NCBI GenBank assembly: GCA_029864945.1
Contig: JAOTSL010000030.1
Location: 1 to 16,726 of the forward strand
Length of the DNA: 16,726 nt
DNA from: Gammaproteobacteria bacterium
GTDB lineage: Bacteria > Pseudomonadota > Gammaproteobacteria > S012-40
Direction: 5' to 3'
The notes under the pieces were generated by a model. That model was not told the origin of the DNA. It was given only the letters and a program-made list of their open reading frames with translations, and searched no databases. Positions within the stretch are counted from its first letter, which is position 1; each line of letters begins with the position of its first letter. The position numbers were made by a program, and so were the translations under genes. Positions 1-8,206 of the stretch are shown piece by piece.

Positions 1-461
1 TCGAGTAATTCCCGGTCTCTTGTCACTTTAGCGACAATAGAGGCTGCAGAAATGACCGTAACCAATGAATCACCTTTGATAATTGGTGTTGATGGCATAG
101 TTAAGATCGGACATCGATTTCCATCAACCAATACATGTTTTGCCGGAACAGATAAGCCTTCCACTGCTCGTTGCATAGCTAAAAGACTGGCCTGTAAGAT
201 ATTTATGCTATCTATTTCTTCTGGGCTTGCACGCCCAACTGACCAAGCTAATGCCTTTTCTTTTATTTCTGCATACAGTAACTCACGTTTTTTTTCGCTC
301 AGTTTTTTTGAATCATTTAACCCTTCAATTGGCTTTTCTGGATCAAGGATAACCGCTGCAGCAACGACATCTCCGGCTAATGGTCCTCGCCCTACTTCGT
401 CCACACCGGCAACAAATATTTCGCCTGCTAATGAAGGTTGGTACTCATAAAATTCTTGCAT
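1..461 (-). CDS. rnhB: Ribonuclease HII, 3' end cut by window edge
   Basis: RNase HII cleaves the RNA strand of RNA-DNA hybrids and removes ribonucleotides misincorporated in DNA. The 153 visible residues carry the family hallmarks: VDEVGRG near residues 20-26 (acidic pair D21/E22), LNDSKKLS at about 48-55, VDGN at about 112-115 (third acidic residue D113) and AASIVAKVTRDR at about 139-150, probably holding the fourth acid. The C-terminal part, roughly a quarter of a usual protein, lies outside the window. The ATG at 461-459 starts 13 bases after the lpxB stop; the ribosome site is weak (TTAGAAA), so translation may depend on readthrough from lpxB. In relatives dnaE follows rnhB, but that is not visible here. 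The family call is firm; only the missing end is unknown. Confidence 0.95.
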   Translation of the reverse strand, partial: MQEFYEYQPSLAGEIFVAGVDEVGRGPLAGDVVAAAVILDPEKPIEGLNDSKKLSEKKRELLYAEIKEKALAWSVGRASPEEIDSINILQASLLAMQRAVEGLSVPAKHVLVDGNRCPILTMPSTPIIKGDSLVTVISAASIVAKVTRDRELL

Positions 462-474
462 TGGAATTTCTAAT

Positions 475-1611
475 TTACTTTCTAATGAGGTTAAAAATTG
501 CGTCAGCAGCCTGTTGGCTCGCATTTAATTTTAATAACTTGTGATTATGCCTAAATGTTTCACACATACTATCACGTGCATTTTTGTCTTCCATCAAATA
601 CAACAATGCGCCCCCGAGGTTTTCTTTTGTGGCATTATCTTGTAGAAATTCAGGCACTGGTTGCGTATCGCCAAAAAAATTAGGTAGCGCAACATAATTA
701 ACATTAGATAATAATTTCATTATCCAGTAACTCGTTTTCGAAACCTTATAGGTTACTACCATAGGCCGATTTAGTAACATAGCTTCGAGTGTTGCTGTGC
801 CTGATGCTAATAATATAACATCAGACGCTTGCATAACCGATCTTGCCTTACCCGCAATAACTCTAACAGGCAATTGGCAACCAATTTCTTTTAAATAGTT
901 TTCAATATAAGTTTGTAATTTTTCTGTTGCTGCAGGTAACAAAAATTCAAGTTTATTATTCTGTTCATAACAGAAAGCAGCAGTGTCAATCATCAATGGT
1001 AATAAGCGCTGCACTTCAGAAAAGCGACTACCGGGTAATAGCGCGATCACGCTAGTATTATTTTCACATTGCAGTGTGAAGCGTGCATCTGGTTTTTGAT
1101 CATCAAAAGTAATCTGATCAGCCATTGGGTGACCAACAAATTTAACAGGGACATTGTGTTTTTTATAAAATTCCATTTCAAATGGAAACAAAGTAAGCAT
1201 TAAATCAATGCTCTTTGCAATTTTTTTAATACGATATTGCCTCCACGCCCACACTGACGGACTAACATAATGCACCGTTGGGATTCCATTTTCTTTCAGC
1301 TTTTTTTCGAGCGCAAGATTAAAATCCGGCGCGTCAACACCGATAAAAACATCTGGAGGATTGTTAATAAAATGCGTGGCGATGGATTTTCGAATATTTA
1401 ACAATTCTGGTAAACGACGTAAAACTTCCGTAATTGCCATCACAGCTAACCGTTCACTATCGTATAAAGGAGTACAACCTGCGGCCTTCATTTTAGGGCC
1501 CGCAATACCTTCAAACACCGCATCGGGATATTGTTTTTTTATTACGTGAATTAGATCTGCAGCAATTGCATCACCAGAGGTTTCACCTGCGACTATGCCT
1601 ATTCGAATCAT
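475..1611 (-). CDS. lpxB: Lipid-A-disaccharide synthase LpxB
   Basis: LpxB, a GT19-family glycosyltransferase at the inner face of the cytoplasmic membrane, joins UDP-2,3-diacylglucosamine and lipid X to give the disaccharide 1-phosphate of lipid A. At 378 residues it is close to the E. coli length (382). Visible motifs are AGETSGD at residues 8-14, IGVDAPDFN at 90-98, HYVSPSVWAWR at 114-124, the VGHPMAD segment at 159-165, LPGSR at 192-196 in the nucleotide-binding half, and LLASGTATLEAML further on. The ATG at 1611 is 6 bases beyond the lpxA stop, with AAGG of the lpxA end (TAACCTTAC on the other strand) close by, so coupling to lpxA is likely. It follows lpxD-fabZ-lpxA in the usual lipid A cluster. 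No odd features seen. Confidence 0.98.
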   Translation of the reverse strand: MIRIGIVAGETSGDAIAADLIHVIKKQYPDAVFEGIAGPKMKAAGCTPLYDSERLAVMAITEVLRRLPELLNIRKSIATHFINNPPDVFIGVDAPDFNLALEKKLKENGIPTVHYVSPSVWAWRQYRIKKIAKSIDLMLTLFPFEMEFYKKHNVPVKFVGHPMADQITFDDQKPDARFTLQCENNTSVIALLPGSRFSEVQRLLPLMIDTAAFCYEQNNKLEFLLPAATEKLQTYIENYLKEIGCQLPVRVIAGKARSVMQASDVILLASGTATLEAMLLNRPMVVTYKVSKTSYWIMKLLSNVNYVALPNFFGDTQPVPEFLQDNATKENLGGALLYLMEDKNARDSMCETFRHNHKLLKLNASQQAADAIFNLIRK

Positions 1612-1617
1612 GTAAGG

Positions 1618-2388
1618 TTAGCGAACAATACCGCGAGTAACCTGATTAAGGAAATCAGACATTAAGCGAATGCTGCTGGATTTTCGAGAAAGCTCAGAAA
1701 GAATTTCTTTAGCCTTTTCCATCGTATTTCCTGAGCGATAAATAATACGGTAAGCTTCTTTTATCGATTTGATTTCGTCTGCTGAAAAACCGCGTCTTTT
1801 TAAACCTTCGCTATTGAGTCCGTGGGCCTTTGCTGAATTGCCAGCCACCATAACAAACGGCGGCACATCTTTAGCTATAGCACTGCCCATTGCAGAAAAG
1901 CTATGAGCACCTATACGACAAAACTGATGCACCAGTGTAAATCCACCTAAAATCGTATAATCGCCGATAATAGCGTGACCAGCGAGAGAAGTATTATTTG
2001 CCAGAATAGTATTATTACCGACAACACAATCATGTGCGATATGAACATAAGCCATGATCCAATTATCATCACCTATTTTAGTAATGCCCGCATCCTGAGC
2101 CGTGCCACGATTTATAGTACATGACTCACGAATAACATTTCGTGCACCAATCTCTAAACGGGTTTTTTCTCCATCATATTTTTTATCCTGGGGTTCTTCG
2201 CCGATAGATGAGAATTGAAATATACGTGTGTCTTTTCCTATCGATGTGTCGCCCCTAATAACAACATGTGGGCCTATCTCACATCCGTCGTCGATTTCAA
2301 CACCTTTATCAATAATTGAGTATGGACCAACCTTAACATTGGCACCAAGTTCCACTGAAGGATCAATAATGGCAGTTGGGTGTATCAC
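1618..2388 (-). CDS. lpxA: UDP-N-acetylglucosamine acyltransferase LpxA
   Basis: LpxA carries out the first step of lipid A synthesis, moving a 3-hydroxyacyl chain from ACP to the 3-OH of UDP-GlcNAc in the cytoplasm. The 256-residue protein has a left-handed beta-helix of hexapeptide repeats over about residues 1-180 and a helical C-terminal domain. The catalytic histidine is H119 in HIAHDC (E. coli H125, offset 6), and VHQFCRIGAH follows at 153-162. At the position matching the E. coli acyl-chain ruler G173 I see M167, as in Pseudomonas aeruginosa, which favours C10 chains; this is an inference from alignment by eye. The start is GTG (2388-2386), overlapping the fabZ TGA as GTGA, a classic stop-start coupling. 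An upstream in-frame ATG is not needed because IHPTAIIDPS aligns with the usual N-terminus. Confidence 0.98.
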   Translation of the reverse strand: MIHPTAIIDPSVELGANVKVGPYSIIDKGVEIDDGCEIGPHVVIRGDTSIGKDTRIFQFSSIGEEPQDKKYDGEKTRLEIGARNVIRESCTINRGTAQDAGITKIGDDNWIMAYVHIAHDCVVGNNTILANNTSLAGHAIIGDYTILGGFTLVHQFCRIGAHSFSAMGSAIAKDVPPFVMVAGNSAKAHGLNSEGLKRRGFSADEIKSIKEAYRIIYRSGNTMEKAKEILSELSRKSSSIRLMSDFLNQVTRGIVR

Positions 2389-2849
2389 AAATCAACGTCC
2401 CTTACAGCGCACATCAAGTCTGCTTTAGCAATCACTTTGCCGTCGACACTGGCTTCTGCAACAAACTTCCAGACACCTCGTTTTACTTTGTCAATTTCTG
2501 CATGAAGAATTAATTGGTCACCTGGTACAGCGGGCTGTTTAAACCTAGCGCTATCCACACCAACAAGGTAAAAAAGTGAGGTACTATCTTCTGTCGATTT
2601 AATACTTTCTGTTGCAAAGGCCAATAGTCCCGTCGCCTGAGCTAGCGCTTCAATAATTAACACACCGGGGAAAATAGGCTTAATAGGAAAATGCCCCTGA
2701 AAAAAAGGCTCATTTATTGAGATGTTTTTATAACCGGTTAATTCTTTTCCTGGTATTACTTCTGTTACTCTATCAACGAGTAAAAACGGATAACGATGCG
2801 GCAAGAGCTGCATTATTTTTTGAATATCCATTGTATCCATTTTATTCAA
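2385..2849 (-). CDS. fabZ: 3-hydroxyacyl-ACP dehydratase FabZ
   Basis: FabZ dehydrates 3-hydroxyacyl-ACP to trans-2-enoyl-ACP in type II fatty acid synthesis in the cytoplasm, and so competes with LpxA and LpxD for the same substrate. The 154-residue hot-dog-fold protein shows LLPHRYPFLLVDRV at 15-28, the catalytic pair H53 (QGHFP) and E67 (IIEALAQ), and a PGDQL segment. The first ATG (2849) overlaps the lpxD stop by 8 bases as ATGAATAA and has AGGG about 11 bases upstream. Methionines at residues 4 and 7 are also possible starts, since the true N-terminus varies in this family; I prefer the first because of the ribosome site and overlap. Its location between lpxD and lpxA is the typical one. 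Confidence 0.97.
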   Translation of the reverse strand: MNKMDTMDIQKIMQLLPHRYPFLLVDRVTEVIPGKELTGYKNISINEPFFQGHFPIKPIFPGVLIIEALAQATGLLAFATESIKSTEDSTSLFYLVGVDSARFKQPAVPGDQLILHAEIDKVKRGVWKFVAEASVDGKVIAKADLMCAVRDVDL

Positions 2850-3879
2850 TTTTTGACCCTTTTATAGACTTAAGCTCATTTTCAAGTAATTTAATACGTT
2901 TTTCCATTTTTTCAAACTGCCGAAACCTGACCACATTTTTACGCCATTGACTCGCGGGTTCAGCCGGTATCCCCGATGAATAAGCCCCTGCCTCCTTAAT
3001 TGCTTTCGTCACCATAGCCATACCACCAAGGTGTACATTATCAGCAATTTCAATATGCCCAGTAATAGCCGCACCGCCACCGGCAGTACAATGCTTACCA
3101 ATTTTGGTACTACCAGCAATACCAACACAGGCAGCTAACGCTGTGTGCTCACCGATTTCAACATTATGTGCAATATGAACAAGGTTATCGATTTTAACAC
3201 CGTCATGAATAATTGTGTTATCGATAGCACCACGATCAATCGCAGAATTAGCACCAATTTCGACATCATTAGCGATGATCACATTACCCAACTGAGGAAT
3301 TTTAAACCAGCTTCCATTATCATTAGCTAATCCAAACCCATCGGATCCTATTACTGCACCACAATGAAACAAGCATCTCTCGCCAATTTCTGTACCGTAA
3401 TAAACCGCGACATTTGCTTTTACCTGAGTATCCTTGCCAATTATTACTCTTTTGCCGATATAACAATTACCCTCCAACCGAACGCCCGCATTAATTACGG
3501 CCCCATCTTCAATGACAACATTTGGACCAACCCAGGCTGTAGCATCAACCACTGCGGTATCACTTACAACTGCGGTAGGATGAATACCAGTTGGTATGTT
3601 TTTTTCACGAGTGAGGAACGTGGCAATTTTGGCATAAGATAAATAAGGATCATCAACAACAATAGCGCTAACCGGGCACTCATCTGCGTATTGAGCTTTT
3701 AAAATAACCGCCGATGCCTTAGTACCAGCCAAATGAGATAGGAATTTTTCATTAACTAAAAAAGTAATATCACCTTCGGTGGCTGCCGCTATATTAGCGA
3801 CACCTCTGATTAAAGTATCCGATGTTCCAATGAGCTTTCCATCAACTATATCGGCTAATTTTTGTAGGCTATCGTCCAT
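2842..3879 (-). CDS. lpxD: UDP-3-O-(3-hydroxyacyl)glucosamine N-acyltransferase LpxD
   Basis: LpxD adds the N-linked 3-hydroxyacyl chain to the UDP-3-O-acylglucosamine made by LpxC, the third step in lipid A synthesis. The 345 residues (E. coli 341) comprise an N-terminal uridine-binding domain (about 1-100, ending GIHPTAVV), a left-handed beta-helix with hexapeptide repeats (about 101-310) and a charged C-terminal helix (FRQFEKMEKRIKLLENELKSIK, described rather than fully quoted: heptad-like from about 318 on). The probable catalytic histidine is H238 in HIAHNVEIG, equivalent to E. coli H239. The start ATG at 3879 has only a weak AAGAAAG ribosome site. The gene lies 71 bases after skp and its stop overlaps the fabZ start. 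Confidence 0.98.
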   Translation of the reverse strand: MDDSLQKLADIVDGKLIGTSDTLIRGVANIAAATEGDITFLVNEKFLSHLAGTKASAVILKAQYADECPVSAIVVDDPYLSYAKIATFLTREKNIPTGIHPTAVVSDTAVVDATAWVGPNVVIEDGAVINAGVRLEGNCYIGKRVIIGKDTQVKANVAVYYGTEIGERCLFHCGAVIGSDGFGLANDNGSWFKIPQLGNVIIANDVEIGANSAIDRGAIDNTIIHDGVKIDNLVHIAHNVEIGEHTALAACVGIAGSTKIGKHCTAGGGAAITGHIEIADNVHLGGMAMVTKAIKEAGAYSSGIPAEPASQWRKNVVRFRQFEKMEKRIKLLENELKSIKGSKIE

Positions 3880-3950
3880 GATTAATATCTTTCTTTATGA
3901 AAATTGTTTTATATCACTTCAGTATATATAAATTTTACTTAGGAGCATTT

Positions 3951-4451
3951 TTATTTTTTTAATTTAGCGAGTATATCCTGAGTGATGTTAATGCTGTCAC
4001 TGGCGTAAATCACGCCTTCAGCCAACAACACATCATAGCCGTTTTCTTTGGCGTATTTTTGTATAGTAGCAACCAGTTTGCGCTGCAAACCGTCCAAAAT
4101 TTCAGTCCGCTTAAAATTAAGGTCTTCCCGAAATACATCCTGATTTCGTTTTGCGTCACGCTTTAACGATATAACTCTTCTTTCCAGCTTAGATCGCTCT
4201 GACTCACTCATAATTGCTCCATCACGAAGCAATTTCTCTTCAAGATCACGAATTTTCTTTTGCTCTTCAACCAGGACCTTTTCTCTTGGTGAGAACTCTT
4301 CTTGCAGTTTCGTACGTGCAACATCCGCTTGCGGTGACTCTTCTAGTACTTTAGCTATATCAACAACGCCAATTTTTAACTCTTTTGCCGATACATTCTG
4401 AAACGCTAACAGTGGTGCAATTAATAATAAAATTATTGATAGTTTTTTCAC
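3951..4451 (-). CDS. skp: Periplasmic chaperone Skp (OmpH family), GTG start
   Basis: Skp is a trimeric periplasmic chaperone that holds unfolded outer-membrane proteins for delivery to the BAM complex. I start it at GTG 4451-4449, because AGGAG lies 6 bases upstream and the signal peptide begins there: MKKLS, a hydrophobic core IILLLIAPLLAF, and a cleavage site after NVSA (about residue 22). A longer frame from an ATG at 4487 would add 12 polar residues before the signal peptide and lacks a good ribosome site. The 166-residue product continues with KELKIGVVDIAKVL, then a long charged coiled coil (about 45-120, EEFSPREKVLVEEQKKI and on) and the C-terminal VIYASDSINITQDILAKL typical of OmpH. 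It sits directly after bamA, its functional partner. Confidence 0.95.
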   Translation of the reverse strand: MKKLSIILLLIAPLLAFQNVSAKELKIGVVDIAKVLEESPQADVARTKLQEEFSPREKVLVEEQKKIRDLEEKLLRDGAIMSESERSKLERRVISLKRDAKRNQDVFREDLNFKRTEILDGLQRKLVATIQKYAKENGYDVLLAEGVIYASDSINITQDILAKLKK

Positions 4452-4483
4452 TTTAAACTCCTGACTTTCTTTATTATTTAGTG

Positions 4484-4511
4484 GCAATATAAATCATTAC
4501 ACATTTTTCAA
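4484..4511 (-). promoter_or_regulatory. Candidate internal promoter before skp
   Basis: In the 70-base bamA-skp gap the minus strand reads TTGAAA, then 16 bases, then TATTGC. This fits a sigma-70-type promoter loosely (five of six bases at -35, a weak -10). It would give skp and the lipid A genes some expression independent of the upstream run. AT-rich gaps produce such matches by chance, so this is only a candidate. Confidence 0.25.
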
Positions 4512-4521
4512 GCTACGTTAA

Positions 4522-6816
4522 TTAAAACGGTGCGCCAATAGAAAACTGGAAGCGCTCAGTTTCATCGCCAACCTGCGTTCTAAGCGGCCATGCCCAACTG
4601 AATTTTAACGCGCCTATTGGCGCCATCCAGGTAAAACCAAAACCATATGTTGCTCGAATATCAGCAATATCCACCTTTTGATCCGCCCCCCAAATATTAC
4701 CCGCATCAACAAACGCACTCAAACGAACCGAATTACTGTCTTTTGAAAATGGATTAGGAAATAACAACTCAGCAACGCCAACCAGTTTTTTAGTCCCACC
4801 TAACGAATCATTATTATCCTGTGGCCCCAAACTATTTGACCTGAAACCCCGAACACTTTGTGCACCACCAGCATAATAATAATCATAAAAAGGAACTGAT
4901 TCAGTAGATCCATAGCCGTGGGCAAAAGCACCAGTACCATCAAGATGAATTGTCCAGTGCTTGATCGCGGTCCAAAATATTTGTTGGCGCAAACTTAATT
5001 TCATATATTGCAAATCGCCACCAGGTAAAGTGACGTCACTTGTCGCCACTGTATGAAAACCTGAATCAGCAAAAACTACGCGATTTCGTGTATCAAATGA
5101 CCACGAGCCGTTAACTGTAATAGTTTTGAAATTATCACCGTAACTTTCTTTGAAATTTGAATATAAAGATGGTGGATTACCTGATAAACGATAGACAGTA
5201 TCATCAAAACCAAGTCCAATTCTTGCCCGTCGATACTCGCTTAGCGGAAAACCAAAACCAACACTTCCGCCATATACATCTGAGTTATATCCGGCAATAC
5301 TAGACGCCGCTGCTGCATCGGTTTTTCTAAAATAAACACGAAAACTTCGACTAATACCATCAACTGTAAAATAAGGGTCCGTCATGGAAAAACTATAAAC
5401 CGTATTCACATCATTATTGCTAATTTCAGCGCCAACCTGTTTACCTGTGCCCAGAAAATTATTTTGATTAATGCTGGCAGAAAGAATGATACCTGAACCC
5501 TGACCATAACCGACTGAAGCCTGTACACTGCCTGATGGCCGCTCCGTAACGTGTATAACAACATCAACCATATCTGTATGGCCAGCTACCAATGGTGTTT
5601 CAACATTTACATCTTCAAAAAAACCAGTACGAAATAATCGGGTTTTTGAACGTTCGAGCTTGGTTGTTGAATACCAACCGCCCTCTAACTGACGCATTTC
5701 TCTTCTAAGCACTTCGTCATGCGTTTTTACATTACCGCCAAATGTGACTCTGCGGATATAAACACGTTTGCCCGGGTCAATAAAAAACGTCAATGATACG
5801 GTTTTATCTTCTTCATTAACTTCTGGCTGTGGATTAACATTAGCAAATGCATAACCGTCAACACCCAATCGTTGATTAATTTTGTTACTGCTTTCTGAAA
5901 TCAATCGTCTAGAGAATATATCGCCACTTTTTAGCCCGACGAATGTTTTCAACTCGTCTTCCGCAACCACAAATTCACCTGCAAGCTTCACATCAGATAC
6001 GGTGTACTTACCACCTTCATTGATATTAATAGTGACGAAGACATCGTTTTTATCGGGACTGATTGATACTTGAGTACTTTCGATCGAAAATTTCAAATAT
6101 CCACGATCCATATAAAATGAACGAAGTAATTCGATATCAGCAAACAATTTTTGTTTTGAATATTGACTATCGCTTCCAAATGTTGAAAATTCTGAATGTG
6201 CTTCAGAATTAAATTCACCCAGTAAAACTTTATCGCTAAAAGATGAGTTTCCAATAATATTAATTTTACGAATGCGCGTTACCTGCCCTTCATCTATTTC
6301 AATTTCAAGGGCAATTCGGTTTCGTTCTTGATCTAATATTTTTGATTGAATTTTAACGCCATATTTACCTAGCGAAAAATATTGTCGTTGTAATTCTTGC
6401 TCTACCTTATCTAACAATGAACGATTAAAGATACGGCCCTCGGATAAACCGATTTTTTTCAACGCACCTGTCAAATCATCTTCGGAAATTTCATCGTTAC
6501 CCGAAATTTTAATTTTAGCAATGGCTGGTCGCTCAACTAATTCTACGATGAGAATCGTATTTTCATTTTTGAGTGTGATGTCATTAAAAAAGCCGGTTTT
6601 AAAAAGAGTATCAATCGCGTTAGAAGAAACATCTTCGTCAACTGAGTCCCCAACTTTAACCGGGAGATAGTTTAAAACAGTGGATTCTGCAATGCCTTGC
6701 AGCCCTCTCAGCTGTATTTCACTTACTTTAAATTCGCTAAACGCGATACTCTGAGTAGAATAAAGAGTTGAGTAAAAAATAAGTATACCGAAAATTGCAT
6801 AAACAGCTTGCTTCAT
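4522..6816 (-). CDS. bamA: Outer-membrane protein assembly factor BamA
   Basis: BamA is the Omp85-family core of the BAM machine that folds and inserts beta-barrel proteins into the outer membrane. The 764-residue precursor (E. coli 810) starts with MKQAVYAIFGILIF and a likely cleavage near QSIA (about residue 25). Five POTRA domains follow up to about residue 425 (first FKVSEIQLRGLQ; a later one begins VYIRRVTFGGNVKTHDEVLRREM). The 16-stranded barrel follows, with the invariant VRGF at 655-658 in a GGAQSVRGF context and the C-terminal beta-signal ending FQFSIGAPF with a terminal phenylalanine. The ATG at 6816 lies 27 bases after rseP, with a weak ribosome site. The order rseP-bamA-skp is standard for gammaproteobacteria. 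Confidence 0.98.
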   Translation of the reverse strand: MKQAVYAIFGILIFYSTLYSTQSIAFSEFKVSEIQLRGLQGIAESTVLNYLPVKVGDSVDEDVSSNAIDTLFKTGFFNDITLKNENTILIVELVERPAIAKIKISGNDEISEDDLTGALKKIGLSEGRIFNRSLLDKVEQELQRQYFSLGKYGVKIQSKILDQERNRIALEIEIDEGQVTRIRKINIIGNSSFSDKVLLGEFNSEAHSEFSTFGSDSQYSKQKLFADIELLRSFYMDRGYLKFSIESTQVSISPDKNDVFVTININEGGKYTVSDVKLAGEFVVAEDELKTFVGLKSGDIFSRRLISESSNKINQRLGVDGYAFANVNPQPEVNEEDKTVSLTFFIDPGKRVYIRRVTFGGNVKTHDEVLRREMRQLEGGWYSTTKLERSKTRLFRTGFFEDVNVETPLVAGHTDMVDVVIHVTERPSGSVQASVGYGQGSGIILSASINQNNFLGTGKQVGAEISNNDVNTVYSFSMTDPYFTVDGISRSFRVYFRKTDAAAASSIAGYNSDVYGGSVGFGFPLSEYRRARIGLGFDDTVYRLSGNPPSLYSNFKESYGDNFKTITVNGSWSFDTRNRVVFADSGFHTVATSDVTLPGGDLQYMKLSLRQQIFWTAIKHWTIHLDGTGAFAHGYGSTESVPFYDYYYAGGAQSVRGFRSNSLGPQDNNDSLGGTKKLVGVAELLFPNPFSKDSNSVRLSAFVDAGNIWGADQKVDIADIRATYGFGFTWMAPIGALKFSWAWPLRTQVGDETERFQFSIGAPF

Positions 6817-6843
6817 TGATTTAGGTTATTCCGTATTTAGATT

Positions 6844-8205
6844 CTAGCTTATGACGCGGGTTATATCATTCATCACTGCGAGAAACATTAAACTTCCTAG
6901 CAACAGAATGCCTATCTTTTGTCCAATTATCTGAGCAGCCTCAGAAACAGGAGAACCCTTAATGAATTCAATCGTATAGTACATGAGATGCCCGCCATCT
7001 AAAAGCGGAACGGGCAGCAGATTTAACACACCGAGACTCACACTGATAATAGCCATAAAAGAGATAAAACTGATATAACCTATTTGAGCAGACATTCCCG
7101 CATATTGCGCGATGCTTATCGGCCCACTTATGTTTTCCAGAGACGCCTGCCCTGATAACATCTTCCAGAACATTTGAAGAGTCAGAATGGACATATCCCA
7201 AGTTTTTTGCAAAGACGCAAACATACCGGGAATAAGTGAATAACGCTGAGTCGCACGCAACTCATCGTAAAAATTCTCAGGGACATAAGGCCCTAACCCG
7301 ACACGACCAATGTTACCGTTCTGCGTTTCAATCAACGCTGGCGTAATTACCAGAGACATTTCCGATTGATCACGAAAAATCACAATATCTACTGCTTTAT
7401 TTGCCTTAGTTCGTACGTATTCCGCCCATTTCATCCAGTCATCCATGGGCCTACCATCAACCAGTATAATTTCGTCACCCTCGAGCATCCCGGCTGCCTG
7501 ACCTGCACCGCCTTCTACAACACGACCTATAATTGGCGGTAATTTAGGACGGTACTGTGTAAATCCTAGATACTGAAGAAGATTACCTGAAATGGCATCA
7601 ACTGGCGTTTGGGTTAAATCCAGCGACAAAGTACGCTGCGACGTAGCAAATTGACTAACAATGACATCGACTTCTGCTTGATCCATGATGCTTTCAATCA
7701 ATGCCATTCTGGCTGACTCAAGCGTCGGCGTATCTTTGCCATCAATCGATATGATTTGATCACCTTGCTGCAAACCAGCCTGAGCAAATGGTGAGTTTAC
7801 TTCAACTGCGTCAACAATCGGCTTTACACCCGGCACACCTATTATAAAAAGCGCCCAATAGGCAAAGATGGCAAATACAAAATTAGCTACAGGACCGGCG
7901 ACTACCACAGCAAAACGCTGACCTAATGTTTTTTGTGTAAATGCGCGATGAAGTTCGTGAGCTTCAACTTCGCCTTCCCTTTCATCGAGCATTTTTACAT
8001 AACCACCAAGCGGTATAGCGGATATTGAAAATTGTGTTTTATCTTCGCCGAAGGTTTTTGTCCACAATGGCTTACCAAACCCTATAGAAAAGGTGATAAC
8101 TTTAACGCCTACTTTTCTAGCAACCCAAAAATGACCAAATTCGTGAATTGCGATTAACAATCCAAGTGCAACAACAAACGACAAAACTGAAATCAATATA
8201 TCCAT
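6844..8205 (-). CDS. rseP: Site-2 zinc metalloprotease RseP (MucP)
   Basis: RseP is an inner-membrane intramembrane protease that cuts the anti-sigma factor RseA/MucA after its first cleavage, releasing sigma-E/AlgU under envelope stress; it also removes remnant signal peptides. The 453 residues show the zinc site HEFGH at 21-25 in the first membrane helix, two PDZ domains between about 110 and 310 (VNSPFAQAGLQQGDQI and EGGAGQAAGMLEGDEI segments), and the third zinc ligand D403 in LLPVPLLDGGH within a later membrane helix. The last membrane segment is near the C-terminus. The ATG at 8205 comes one base after the dxr stop, with TAGGTAGG upstream as ribosome site, so it is coupled to dxr. Confidence 0.98.
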   Translation of the reverse strand: MDILISVLSFVVALGLLIAIHEFGHFWVARKVGVKVITFSIGFGKPLWTKTFGEDKTQFSISAIPLGGYVKMLDEREGEVEAHELHRAFTQKTLGQRFAVVVAGPVANFVFAIFAYWALFIIGVPGVKPIVDAVEVNSPFAQAGLQQGDQIISIDGKDTPTLESARMALIESIMDQAEVDVIVSQFATSQRTLSLDLTQTPVDAISGNLLQYLGFTQYRPKLPPIIGRVVEGGAGQAAGMLEGDEIILVDGRPMDDWMKWAEYVRTKANKAVDIVIFRDQSEMSLVITPALIETQNGNIGRVGLGPYVPENFYDELRATQRYSLIPGMFASLQKTWDMSILTLQMFWKMLSGQASLENISGPISIAQYAGMSAQIGYISFISFMAIISVSLGVLNLLPVPLLDGGHLMYYTIEFIKGSPVSEAAQIIGQKIGILLLGSLMFLAVMNDITRVIS

Positions 8206-8206
8206 G

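Noticed and set aside
52..450. 132-codon plus-strand open frame
   Set aside because: It is antisense to rnhB, which has clear RNase HII motifs over the whole stretch.
3908..3932. TTTATAT/ATATAAA inverted repeat in the skp-lpxD gap
   Set aside because: Low complexity AT sequence with an 11-base spacer; likely by chance and not followed by a T run.
4452..4487. Upstream ATG start for skp
   Set aside because: The extra residues would put a polar stretch before the signal peptide, while the GTG at 4451 has AGGAG at ideal spacing.
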